DNA of 64,000 bases from Closterium sp. NIES-65 (Eukaryota > Streptophyta > Zygnematophyceae > Desmidiales > Closteriaceae), in assembly GCA_948144175.1 (NCBI GenBank), contig CANXME010000420.1, forward strand, positions 37,287 through 101,286, read 5' to 3'. This document shows positions 54,351 through 62,990 of the stretch, one piece after another. The position numbers were made by a program, and so were the translations under genes. Position 1 is the stretch's first letter. Every line of letters starts with the position of its first letter. The notes beneath the pieces are model-generated. The model made no database searches. It was given only the letters and a program-made list of their open reading frames with translations, and was not told where the DNA came from.

Positions 54351-56776
54351 ACCGCCGCAACTGTTCTTTGCTCCGCCGTCACCGTCGTCTCTGCCACCGC
54401 CTGACTCCATGCTTTGCCATATTCTTAGCCTCTCGTCTTCTACTGGCCTCCCGTTACAGCCAGGCTCTCCACTGCCTGCTCCTTCTCCTTACACTGAGCA
54501 GACAGACTTGCTTACAGAGCGTCGTGAGCCTGCGTCTCGTCCTGCCTCCCCTGTTCGCGCTGGTCGCACTGGTCGTTGTGTTCCTCGTGAGCGTCCTCCT
54601 CCTGTCCCCGGCACGCACACTATGGCACTTCATCCTTCCTCTGTTCCACATTCTGTTCCCCTGCCGTCTCCTCCTGCGTCTTCTCTGTCTGACGTTCCGG
54701 ACCCTGAGTCTGACCTGGTTCGTGCTGCTCACCCTACTGTCACACGTCTGCTAGCCACTGTTGTCACTGACCCGTCGTTTGAGTCTGCTGCTGCGTCTGC
54801 CTTAGTCTCAAAGCTTGTTGACTTTGCTACTGCCTCTCGTCTAGACTTCGCTGCTAGTCTTGTTGCTGAGTTTGAGTCTGTCTGTCCTCCGTCCATCGGG
54901 GGTGATTGTGCTCTTGGCACGAACGTCCTTGAGGACAGGCAGGAGGACTTTGAGAGTCTTGTAGCCGCTGCACCTCATCTCGTGGCCATGCTACTTGCTT
55001 CTGAGGGAGACCCGGGTGCTCCAAACATCCTGACCCCGCGCTCTTACGCTGAGGCGATCGCGGGTGAGTACTCCTCTCAATGGCAGACAGCCATGGATGC
55101 AGAGATGGCATCCTGGAAGTCCACATGTACTTACGTCGACGCAGTTCCCCCTCCTGGGCGCGAACATCCTCGATGGCATGTGGCTTCAGTCAGCGACAAG
55201 GAGTTGACTTCTTCCAGACCTTCTCCCTGACCCCGAAGATGACCACTCTTCGGGTGCTGCTGCACTTTGCCGCTCAGCGTGACTACGAGCTTCACTCTCT
55301 TGACTTCAGCACAGCGTTCTTAGAGGGCAGCCTGCGCGAGGAGATCTGGCTGCACTGCCCACCTGGCTTCACTGGGTCGTTCTCTCCTTGTACCAAGTGG
55401 AGCCTCCGCCGGCCGGTCTGCAGTCTCCGTCAGGCACCTCGTGAGTGGCACGCCGCACTGAGAATGACACTTGCGGCTCTTGGGTTTGCACCTTCTACTG
55501 CTGACCGTCGCTGTTTCTGCGCACCGACACTTCGTTGTTGACGTTCTACATTCATTCTCGTGTACGTCGATCACTTGTTCTTTGCCACTGGTGACACTGA
55601 GGCTCTCGCCCTTGTGAAGTCGGAGCTACAAAAGAGACACACGTGCACAGACCTGGGTGAGCTGCGCAGCTACCTTGGCTTGCAGATCATCCGGGACAGA
55701 GCACGCCGCACCATCACACAAACTCAGTCACACATGGTGCAGCATGTCCTTCAGCGCTTCGGCTTCACTTGGTCCTCGCCACAATACACTCCCATGGCTA
55801 CACGTCACTCGCTCTCAGCTCCACCTCTCGGACGAGTCCGTAGAGCCGAGTGGTCCGTACGCAGAGCTAGTGGGCTGCCTCATGTACCTGATAACCTGTA
55901 GTCGTCCTGACCTTGCGTACCTCTTGGCCTTCTGGCACACTACGTGGCTCCTTATAGGCACAAAAAGGTGCACTTCGATGCTGCGAAGAAGGTACTGTGC
56001 TACTTGTGCAGTACATCGGGCATGGGGCTCGTGCTTGGAGGGCGGAGTCCAGTTGTCCTCACTGGGCACTCAGACGCTTCTTGGGTTGACAACCTGGCTA
56101 CGCAGCGGTCGTCACAGGGTTACACGTTCAAATTTGGCTCTGGCTCTGTTTCTTGGCGGTCTACACGCTCGTCTTCTATTCTCAGCTCCAGTTATGAGGC
56201 TGAGATCTATGCGACAGACATGGCTGCACAGGAGTTACGCTGGCTCACCTACCCGCCTGACCGACTGGCAGAGGCCTCATTCTCCTCCAGTTGTGTACGT
56301 CGACAACAAGGCTGCCATTGCCTTGTGTCCGGACCACGGACTGGAGCACAGAACGAAGCACATCGCTCTGCGTTACTTCCTTGCTCGAGAGTTGCAGCAC
56401 CATGGTCAGCTTCATGTTGCTCACATGCCCACTCGAGCAAACATGGCTGATGTGTTCACCAAGGCCCTTCCGGTTGGTGATCATGAGCGCTTCTGCTCTG
56501 CTCTAGGCCTGGTGCCTACGTTTCATCACTTGTTGTAGACCTTAGTTTTACTGCAATCTACATGTATATATATACAAACACGTATATATACCTGCTATGT
56601 TTACTCATGCTATGTAATGTTGTTGTTGCATATATACATCTGCATGTGAACTGGCCTTGTAGCCCTTTGCTTGTGCTCGGAGTGTGTGGTGACGTTGTGA
56701 TCCACCCTGAGCTTGCTTTGCTTTTCTTGACTGGTCCTGAGACCCCTTGTTCTCCCCCACTTTGCCTTTGGGGGTG

Positions 56777-57046
56777 TGTCAAATTATATATGTGCTAGTT
56801 CTATGTAGGCTATAGTGGGGTAGCCCATATGGGGTACAACCCAATGTAAGGATTGTCAGAATATTATTCTTATGTTCTAGCCTGTAGTGGGGTGCTCTAT
56901 AGCGAGTACAACCCTTCTAGGGTTTGCTATTTGTATCCCCATTTCTGCTAGTTCATTCCTCTTTCTTCCTTCTAATTTTGACAAGGATTAGTACTTGTAC
57001 CCACAACTCATTCAATGGAGTCATTTTCCTGCTTGCTATCTTGACA
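56777..57046 (+). repeat. 3' LTR of Copia B copy 5, split by a solo LTR
   Basis: TGTCAAATTATATATG ... GCTATCTTGACA with 130 bp plus a 5-bp duplication inserted at 56854. The purine tract TTTGGGGGTG lies directly before it. Confidence 0.88.
56854..56983 (+). repeat. Solo LTR inside the Copia B copy 5 LTR, TSD AGGAT
   Basis: 130 bp, TGTCAGAATATTATTC ... TTCTAATTTTGACA, with AGGAT on both sides (56849-56853 and 56984-56988). Same family as 8788-8916. Confidence 0.9.
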
Positions 57047-57051
57047 TTATT

Positions 57052-57151
57052 GTGATATGTCCGTAATTGTATCGCTTTACGTGCATGTAACGTTTTGCAT
57101 TTGTAAGGTTTCATACACTAAAGAGAAATGCACATTCTGTGGGGTATACGT
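57052..57151. other. AT-rich background DNA
   Basis: Continuation of 49491-49981. Nothing recognisable. Confidence 0.45.
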
Positions 57152-57586
57152 TGTTACGAATAGAAATGAATGAAGGTTACAGTGCACTCCCAACCGTAGC
57201 TAAAGAAGCACGCAGTATCGAGAACGAATGTGAAGAGTCAGAGTTGACTCGAAACAGCAGACAATTTGGACGCATCTGGACCGTCGGAAGTAGACGGCAT
57301 CGGCAGCTGCAGGCAGAAGGGTTCTGGCAGGAACAGTTTTCGTAACTGTATGCGCCGCACAGTTGGGAATGAATTTGAATAAGGGAATGTACCCCTTAGA
57401 GTACATGGATAGCTAGGTCGATTCATCTTCCCTGTACTCAAATTTATATCCTTGTACTTGCATGTTTTTTTTTATCTCAAGCATTTTACATTCACTCTGC
57501 TATTGAGGTCAAGGGCCCACCACCACTCAGTAGTGTGCGAACCTTCTTGAGGTGATCCCGAGAATGGTCAACTTCTGATCACAACA
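57152..57586 (+). repeat. 5' LTR of Copia D
   Basis: 435 bp with inverted ends TGTT...AACA. The PBS begins at 57587. An old relative lies inverted at 7625-7953. Confidence 0.8.
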
Positions 57587-59976
57587 TGGTATGAGAGCGA
57601 CTCAGGAATCTTTCGCAACTGCCACTCCCGAAAATTACGACATTCGGAAAGTGGCGTCCGGCACACGCTCGCGTGTAAGAATGGCCGGAGGATCTGGCGG
57701 TCAGACGAACCTGACGGCTGAAGCGCAACCCAACCCGGCTGCGACAAGCGAGGGGAACGACGACAATCGTGAAGCGATTCCTCGTACAACTGCTTCAAGC
57801 GACTCCCAGCTTGGAGCAAGGGCTCCAAACATTGCGGAACGGTGACGCGGGAACATCCTCGCAACCTTCTCAACCTGCCCCAACCGGCCAGAATGCCGCC
57901 CCGCACACATTCTCCCTCGACACAAATGGTTCAACTCCCAAGACTCCCCGTCCCAATGAAGAGGCAATTCTCTCTGCGCAATCAAGGTTTCTCAGCATAT
58001 CAAAAGTAAAGACAAGTACCTGCTTTGACGGCAGAGATTTCTATACCTGGAGCTTCGAACTGGAACTCCTGCTGCAGAACGCCCAAATCTTCCATTACTT
58101 CGACGGGAGTTACACAGAGCCTGCTGAGGACACCGACGATGCCAAGGCAAGATACTAAAACGAATCCCTGATGGCGTACGGGGTGCTCCTGCAGAACATG
58201 TCGCCGGCGGAGCAATTGAGCTTTCGCTCATACAAGACATCAGCCGCTCCAGCCCTTGACGCTTGGCGCCATCTCAACGGCATGTATCAGCCGAAGGACT
58301 CTGTCTCTTCGAGCCGGCTGCTCTAGCAGCTACTGGAAACCAAAATGGCCTTAGGGGAGAAGGCCAACAGCTACATCAATCGCTGTCGGAGCTTACGCGA
58401 TCAAATCGCAAAACTTGGGAGCACGATCTCTGAGGAAATTTTCATAAATATCGTGCTTCAAGGGCTCGGCCCAGAGTGGCAGCCCTACAAGGCGCTTCTC
58501 CGATAACAGGGGGTCATCTCGGAGGCCGCCCTTTGCGCCGCCCTTCTCGTCGAACAAGGGGATATGGATCAGCAGCGACCAGCGCCACGACAAGAACGAG
58601 AACGGCTCGCCTTCTACGCCGACAACAACGAAGAGCGAAGGCCGCGGCGCCTCTACTCAAAAATTGCAGAATTTTCTGGGCACCTAGCGGATCGATATAA
58701 ATTCCGATCTCGCCCTTGCCAGACCAATCCGAGCTACTGGTCCGGCCGACAAGACTCACGAGGCGACGTGCATCCAGCCCAGAGGTATCAACCCCCACCC
58801 GCGCGCAACCTGAACCCAGCGGTTCAGCATCAGCAGCAGCAGCCGTCATCGACTGCCCCAGTACGCAATGTCATGAGCAACATGGCCATGACAGGCGAGT
58901 CGCGTCGTCGCCGTGTGCGCTCACTCTCACCTGAGCCAGCACCGCACCCCATTGGCGCGTTCACCAACAACAACCCGTTCAGTCCGCGCCGCGACTTCAC
59001 CGACGACGACGACGACCAGGACTGGAATCTTCCAGTCCCGCTGCTTGAATGTCCCCCGCACGTACTTGATATGCGTGGTGGCGCCACTCGACTGGCTCTC
59101 GCGCGAGCAATTTCTTAAGTTCGACACTCCGCACATCGTCACGCCGCGACTGGCACTGCTCGCAAGTGACGACAACAAGCGTTACAACACCTGGTACCTG
59201 GAGAGCTGCTGCGGCCAGCATATGGTGGGCTCCGACCGTTACATATCCAACGCCGTCGCCACACCCACAGTCACCTACGTCACCGTGGCCAACAACACCC
59301 ACCTGCGCGCAAGCGTGCAAGGCATCGTCGTGCTCAAGGCACGCGGAAGCCGCACGCACATCACGCTCAACGATGTGTTGATCGTCCAGAACCTACGCTT
59401 CAGCTTGCTTTCCGCCGCACAACTCATGGACTGCGGCGTCAACCTCAGCACGGACCGTGAGACACGCGACATCCTGCTGCACTACGAATCACGACACTTC
59501 CCCCGCAGGCAGATCGGAAGAGCGCACTCCGAAAATGGAGTGTATGTCCTAGACTTCAACATTCCCGACTGCAGCGGCGACTCGCACGAGTTAATCGACC
59601 TCGTGCCACTGCGCTTCAAGCATATCCACCGCAGGGACTGGAAGCACCCTGACGGCAGGCCGTGGGTACAGCATCATCCTCACCCACGCGAAGCGGCGTT
59701 GCATGACCCTGACCCAGACGGAATCTGCCGGGATTGCCACACGCCGACGGCGTCGACTAGCGCCATTGCCAGCCGCGGACTCGCCGGCATCGCCGAAGTA
59801 GAGCGCCACGCACCACCAAAAGAAGGAATGTCGCAACTCGAACTTGAGGTCACCACGCACGGCGTGTTCGGCACGCTAGAACACCCTCTCATTGGACCCC
59901 CCTCCCAACACCTGCAAGGAATTCTGCGCGCGGTACTGGTGTTGGATTCTTTGATGCGCATGGTGAGCCATGACCC

Positions 59977-60116
59977 TGTCAGTAGATCTGCACTGTGGAT
60001 GCCCGATTGATCCTGGAGAGGGTTACAGGCGCGTTCACCTGGGGGGTTATGGGCGCACTGACCCGCTACTGAAACAAGCCCTTTTATCCCAGTGGTTAGT
60101 GGCTGGGATTCTGACA
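59977..60116 (+). repeat. LTR 1 of the tandem miniature element
   Basis: 140 bp, TGTCAGTAGATCTGC ... GGGATTCTGACA. Nearly identical to LTR 3. Confidence 0.88.
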
Positions 60117-60149
60117 TGGTATCAGAGTGGTCTCGGGTTCGATTCCCGG
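60086..60149 (+). ncRNA. tRNA-like triple stem-loop at the LTR 1/PBS junction
   Basis: Three consecutive hairpins. D-arm-like: ATCCCAG (60086-60092), loop TGGTTAGTGG, CTGGGAT (60103-60109). Anticodon-arm-like: TCTGA (60110-60114), 7-base loop CATGGTA, TCAGA (60122-60126). T-arm: TCGGG (60133-60137), 7-base loop TTCGATT, CCCGG. The D-like loop matches a Pol III A box (TGGTTAGTGG), and GGTTCGATTCC (60136-60146) matches a B box, 43 bases apart. No acceptor stem forms with the flanks, so it is tRNA-like rather than a tRNA gene. Whether it is transcribed is unknown. Confidence 0.55.
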
Positions 60150-60209
60150 TGAATGCACATGTAGGCCGGTGCCGCTGTGCTTAGTCCTGGGCCTCCCAGT
60201 GTGGGGGGG

Positions 60210-60349
60210 TGTCAGTAGAGCTACACTGTGAGATCCCCGATCGATCCTAGGGGGGTTACAGGCGCGTTCGCCTGGGGGGTTATGGCGCACTGACCCGCTA
60301 CTGAAACAAGCCCTTTTATCCCAATGGTCTAGTGTTTGGGATTCTGACA
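60210..60349 (+). repeat. LTR 2 (middle) of the tandem miniature element
   Basis: 140 bp. Same length and ends as the outer LTRs but diverged at about a dozen positions, e.g. GAGCTACACTGTGAGATCCC at its start. Confidence 0.85.
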
Positions 60350-60382
60350 TGGTATCAGAACGGTCTCGGGTTCGAATCCCGG
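60318..60382 (+). ncRNA. tRNA-like triple stem-loop at the LTR 2/PBS junction
   Basis: The same three hairpins as at 60086-60149. The D-like stem is ATCCCAA/TTGGGAT (60318-60324, 60336-60342), one base pair changed from G-C to A-T on both sides. The anticodon-like stem is TCTGA/TCAGA with loop CATGGTA (60343-60359). The T-arm is TCGGG, loop TTCGAAT, CCCGG (60366-60382). GGTTCGAATCC (60369-60379) is a perfect B-box consensus. The linear sequence recalls a plant tRNA-Gly 5' half (TGGTCTAGTG) and 3' half, but lacks the acceptor stem. Confidence 0.55.
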
Positions 60383-60442
60383 TGTATGCACATGTAGGCC
60401 GTTGCCGCTGTGCTTAGTCCTGGGCCTCCGAGTGTGGGGGGG

Positions 60443-60581
60443 TGTCAGTAGATCTGCACTGTGGATGCCCGATTGATCCTGGAGAGGGTTACAGGCGCGT
60501 TCGCCTGGGGGTTATGGGCGCACTGACCCGCTACTGAAACAAGCCCTTTTATCCCAGTGGTTAGTGGCTGGGATTCTGACA
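60443..60581 (+). repeat. LTR 3 of the tandem miniature element
   Basis: 139 bp, nearly identical to LTR 1. It is followed by the GACCC duplication, so it has no PBS next to it. Confidence 0.88.
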
Positions 60582-62023
60582 GACCCTACACCCACAAGAA
60601 ATTTCTGGAAATCTACTCCCATCGACGCGACTCGTCGAAGAAACTTACCATGGAGCAGGAAGAATAACTGGCGCGGCGCGAAGGTGAGGAGCTTCGCCAG
60701 CAAAGCCTCGCCGAAGCACACAGGACATTCGCTTGCGGCGCATGGGGAGCCGAAGCGGAAGAAAGCGCCTCAACGAAGGAGGGTGGGGAAGCGCTGGTGG
60801 AGGGGAACGAGTGATACCGGCGGTTGGGGAACCGGCGGCGGAACCTGGGCCGACGCAAGCGGGGGATGGGACGCCGCAACTGGCGCCGACAACAGCGGCT
60901 TGGGAACTTTCCGCGAAGAACATAAGGGGGGAGAGGATGCAGCAGAGGAAACTGAGTCAACACCTGCAGTTGTTCCCCTTGGTCGTCCCCCGCGCCACGC
61001 TCCACTCGCATTACCTCCTCCTGAAAACCCACCGCAACGGGACCCCTGGGACACCATCGACTGGGGCAACGAACCGTCAACCCCGCGTTGCACTGTTTAC
61101 GGACCCGCTCCCGAACCGCGCAAACCCACCTTTGTCCCCGGAACCATCCCTGGGACCAATATTCGACTCTCTGAGATTCTTGACAGAGAGTTTCTAGCGC
61201 TAATGCTGACTACCGCCAATGACGAAGATGAAGCGGCAAAAGAAGCATCAGTAGCACCTGCCCCTGTACCTGATGAGGATCCCGAAGAAGCTTGCGCACG
61301 CTACATGCGCACTTCCGGCTTTCGCGCTGACGATGCGCTTTGGTATCAGCGTTTCGTACATCCTTCTCGCGTGACACTTAAGAACTGCATCGACGCAGGA
61401 GTCTTTGCTCCTGGGGCACTGTTACACCCAGACGGCACTGAAGTGAGAGGCACGACACATCCGCGCAACTGCACCGTCTGCCCCGAAGCTGCGCTAAGCC
61501 ATCAGCCGTTCCCGCTGCTCGAGCCCGGGACGAGCAGCTACCCCAAGCTGTACAAGGTGTACAGCGATTTCTTGAACGTGGGGCACTGCGGAGTCGACGA
61601 CGAAATGTACACGCTTACCTTCATCGATGTCGGGACGTGCTATATGTGGATCGTGAACGTCGAAACACGAGACAGAGAGTATAAGGTGTGCCGCCTCTAG
61701 CTAGCGCACGCGCAGCGGCAATCCGGGGAGAAGCTGAAAATCTGGCAATCTGACGGCGCAAAGGAGTTCAGCAGCAATCAGATGCAGAGTTACCTCGCGC
61801 AAAAGGGGATCGAGCACCATATTTCTCCCCTACGCACACCAGCAGCAGGGCGTAGCTGAGCGGACGAACCGCACGCTGATGACGAAGGTGCGAGCATTAA
61901 TGAGGCAGTCGAAACTCCCGCCGATCTACTGGACTTACACGATGCACCACGCCGTGCGGGTGCACAAATTATTGTCAACTAACGCCATTACCGGCAACAT
62001 GTCCCCGCATGTGAAGTGGACCG

Positions 62024-62144
62024 TGTCAAAATTATAAATTGTGTAGGCTATAGTGGGGTAGCCCATATGGGGTACACATTTCTAGGGTTGCATATTTGTA
62101 TCACTTCCATTCCTTAGTCATCCATTCTCGTTCACATTTTCTCA
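62024..62144 (+). repeat. 5' LTR of Copia B copy 6
   Basis: 121 bp with the Copia B core (TGTAGGCTATAGTGGGGTAG, then CATATGGGGTACA). The PBS starts at 62145. Confidence 0.88.
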
Positions 62145-62219
62145 TGGTATCGAGCAGGTTCCCCCTGGGAACTGTGCCTAGGGCCCACCACATCAACCTT
62201 TTTATTTCCTGCCCGAAGC

Positions 62220-62990
62220 GCGCTCCCCCCGAGTCGCACTTCGGGCTCTCACCTCGTCGAGCCGCCCTAGCGGCCCCCTTTCCCCTAGCGGCCCCCGCGT
62301 CCCCCCCCCCCGCGCGTCGCCTCGGCCCCGCCGCCCGTCGCTTCGTCCCGCCGCCCGTCGTCGGCCCGCCGCCCTACCTCGCGGGCCCGCGCCCTACCTC
62401 GCGGCCCCGCCGCCCTTACTCGCGGCCCCGCCGCCCTACCTCGCGGCCCCGCCGCCCTACCCGCGCGGCCCCGCCGCCCTACCTCGCGGCCCCGCCACCC
62501 TACCTCGCGGCCCCGCCGCCCTACCTCTCGGCCCCGCCGCCCTACCTCGCGGCCCCGTCGCCCTACCTCGCGGCCCCGCCGCCCTACTCAGCGGCCTCGC
62601 CGCCCTTCTGCAGCGGCCCCGCCGCCCTACTCCTGCGGACCCGCCGCCCTGCTCCTGCGGCCCCGCCGCCCTACTCCTGCGGCCCCGGCGCCCTACTCAT
62701 GCGGCCCCGCGCGCCCTACTCCTGCGGCCCCGCCGCCCTCCTCCTGCGGCCCCGCCGCCTACTCCTACGGCCCCGCCGCCCTACTCCTACGGCCCCGCCG
62801 CCCTACTCCTGCGGCCCGCCGCCCTACTCAGCGGCCCCGCCCCGTCACCAGCGGCCTGCGCCCTACACCGCCTGTGCCGCCCGAGCTACATGAACAGCCC
62901 GAGCCGCCCGAGCCGCCCGAGCCGCCCGAGTCGCCGAGCCGCCCGAGCCGCCTGAGCCACCCAAGCCGCCCGAGCCGCCCGAGCCGCCTG
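62220..62990 (+). repeat. GC-rich repeat leader of Copia B copy 6
   Basis: Units of about 21 bp on GGCCCCGCCGCCCTACCTCGC, drifting to CTACTCCTGC variants, then GAGCCGCCC units (about 62880-63000) like those in copy 1. Open proline-rich frames are repeat artefacts. Confidence 0.85.

Larger units (their letters stand above)
49982..57046 (+). mobile_element. Copia B copy 5, older, with two nested solo LTRs
   Basis: LTRs at 49982-50116 (135 bp) and 56777-57046 (135 bp once the solo LTR and its duplication are set aside). TTATT flanks both ends (49977-49981 and 57047-57051). The LTRs differ at about 14 positions (about 10%), making this one of the oldest datable insertions here. Parts: PBS TGGTTTCAGTGCAG, leader hairpin, GC-rich leader, gag-like segment with Cys/His cluster (51380-51466), protease (LDSGASRCFF, 51751-51780), GAG-pre-integrase (HHRLGHPS), integrase (52380-53010), long Gly/Ala/Val-rich linker (53220-54350), reverse transcriptase (54990-55900), RNase H (56020-56530), 3' block and purine tract. 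Broken in several places. Confidence 0.9.
59977..60581 (+). mobile_element. Tandem SMART/TRIM-like miniature LTR element
   Basis: Three LTRs of about 140 bp (59977-60116, 60210-60349, 60443-60581) alternate with two internal domains of 93 bp (60117-60209 and 60350-60442), an exact 233-bp period. Ends are TGTCAG ... CTGACA. GACCC flanks the array (59972-59976 and 60582-60586), interrupting Copia D. Each internal domain holds only a PBS (TGGTATCAGAG or TGGTATCAGAACGG) and a purine tract (GTGTGGGGGGG). LTR 1 and LTR 3 differ at one base and one G-run length; LTR 2 differs from both at about a dozen positions. No coding capacity. The LTR/PBS junctions resemble tRNA. An alternative reading is a tandem tRNA-derived SINE, but the TG...CA ends, PBS, purine tract and 5-bp duplication favour an LTR element. 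Confidence 0.88.
57152..62023 (+). mobile_element. Copia family D remnant (span includes the tandem miniature element)
   Basis: A 435-bp 5' LTR (57152-57586, TGTTAC ... CACAACA) is followed directly by PBS TGGTATGAGAGCG. Then: gag (about 57680-58560; FDGRDFYTWSFELELLLQNA, RCRSLRDQIAKLGS, VLQGLGPEWQPY), a protease-like zone (about 59180-59240), GAG-pre-integrase (ALWYQRFVHPSRVTLKNCI ... CTVCPEAALSHQ; about 61330-61510) and the integrase core (about 61540-62020). It is split at 59977-60581 by the tandem SMART-like element (TSD GACCC) and stops at the Copia B copy inserted at 62024; the rest lies beyond the window. Broken in several places. Confidence 0.85.

Noticed and set aside
53486-54754. 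Leu/Glu-rich and Leu-rich plus-strand frames that look like leucine-rich or membrane proteins
   Set aside because: Alternative-frame readings of the GGAGCTGGAGGT-type repeat in the integrase-RT linker of Copia B.
60318-60382. Functional tRNA gene
   Set aside because: D-, anticodon- and T-like arms are present, but no acceptor stem pairs, the base before the would-be anticodon is not T, and the sequence is part of a repeated LTR element.
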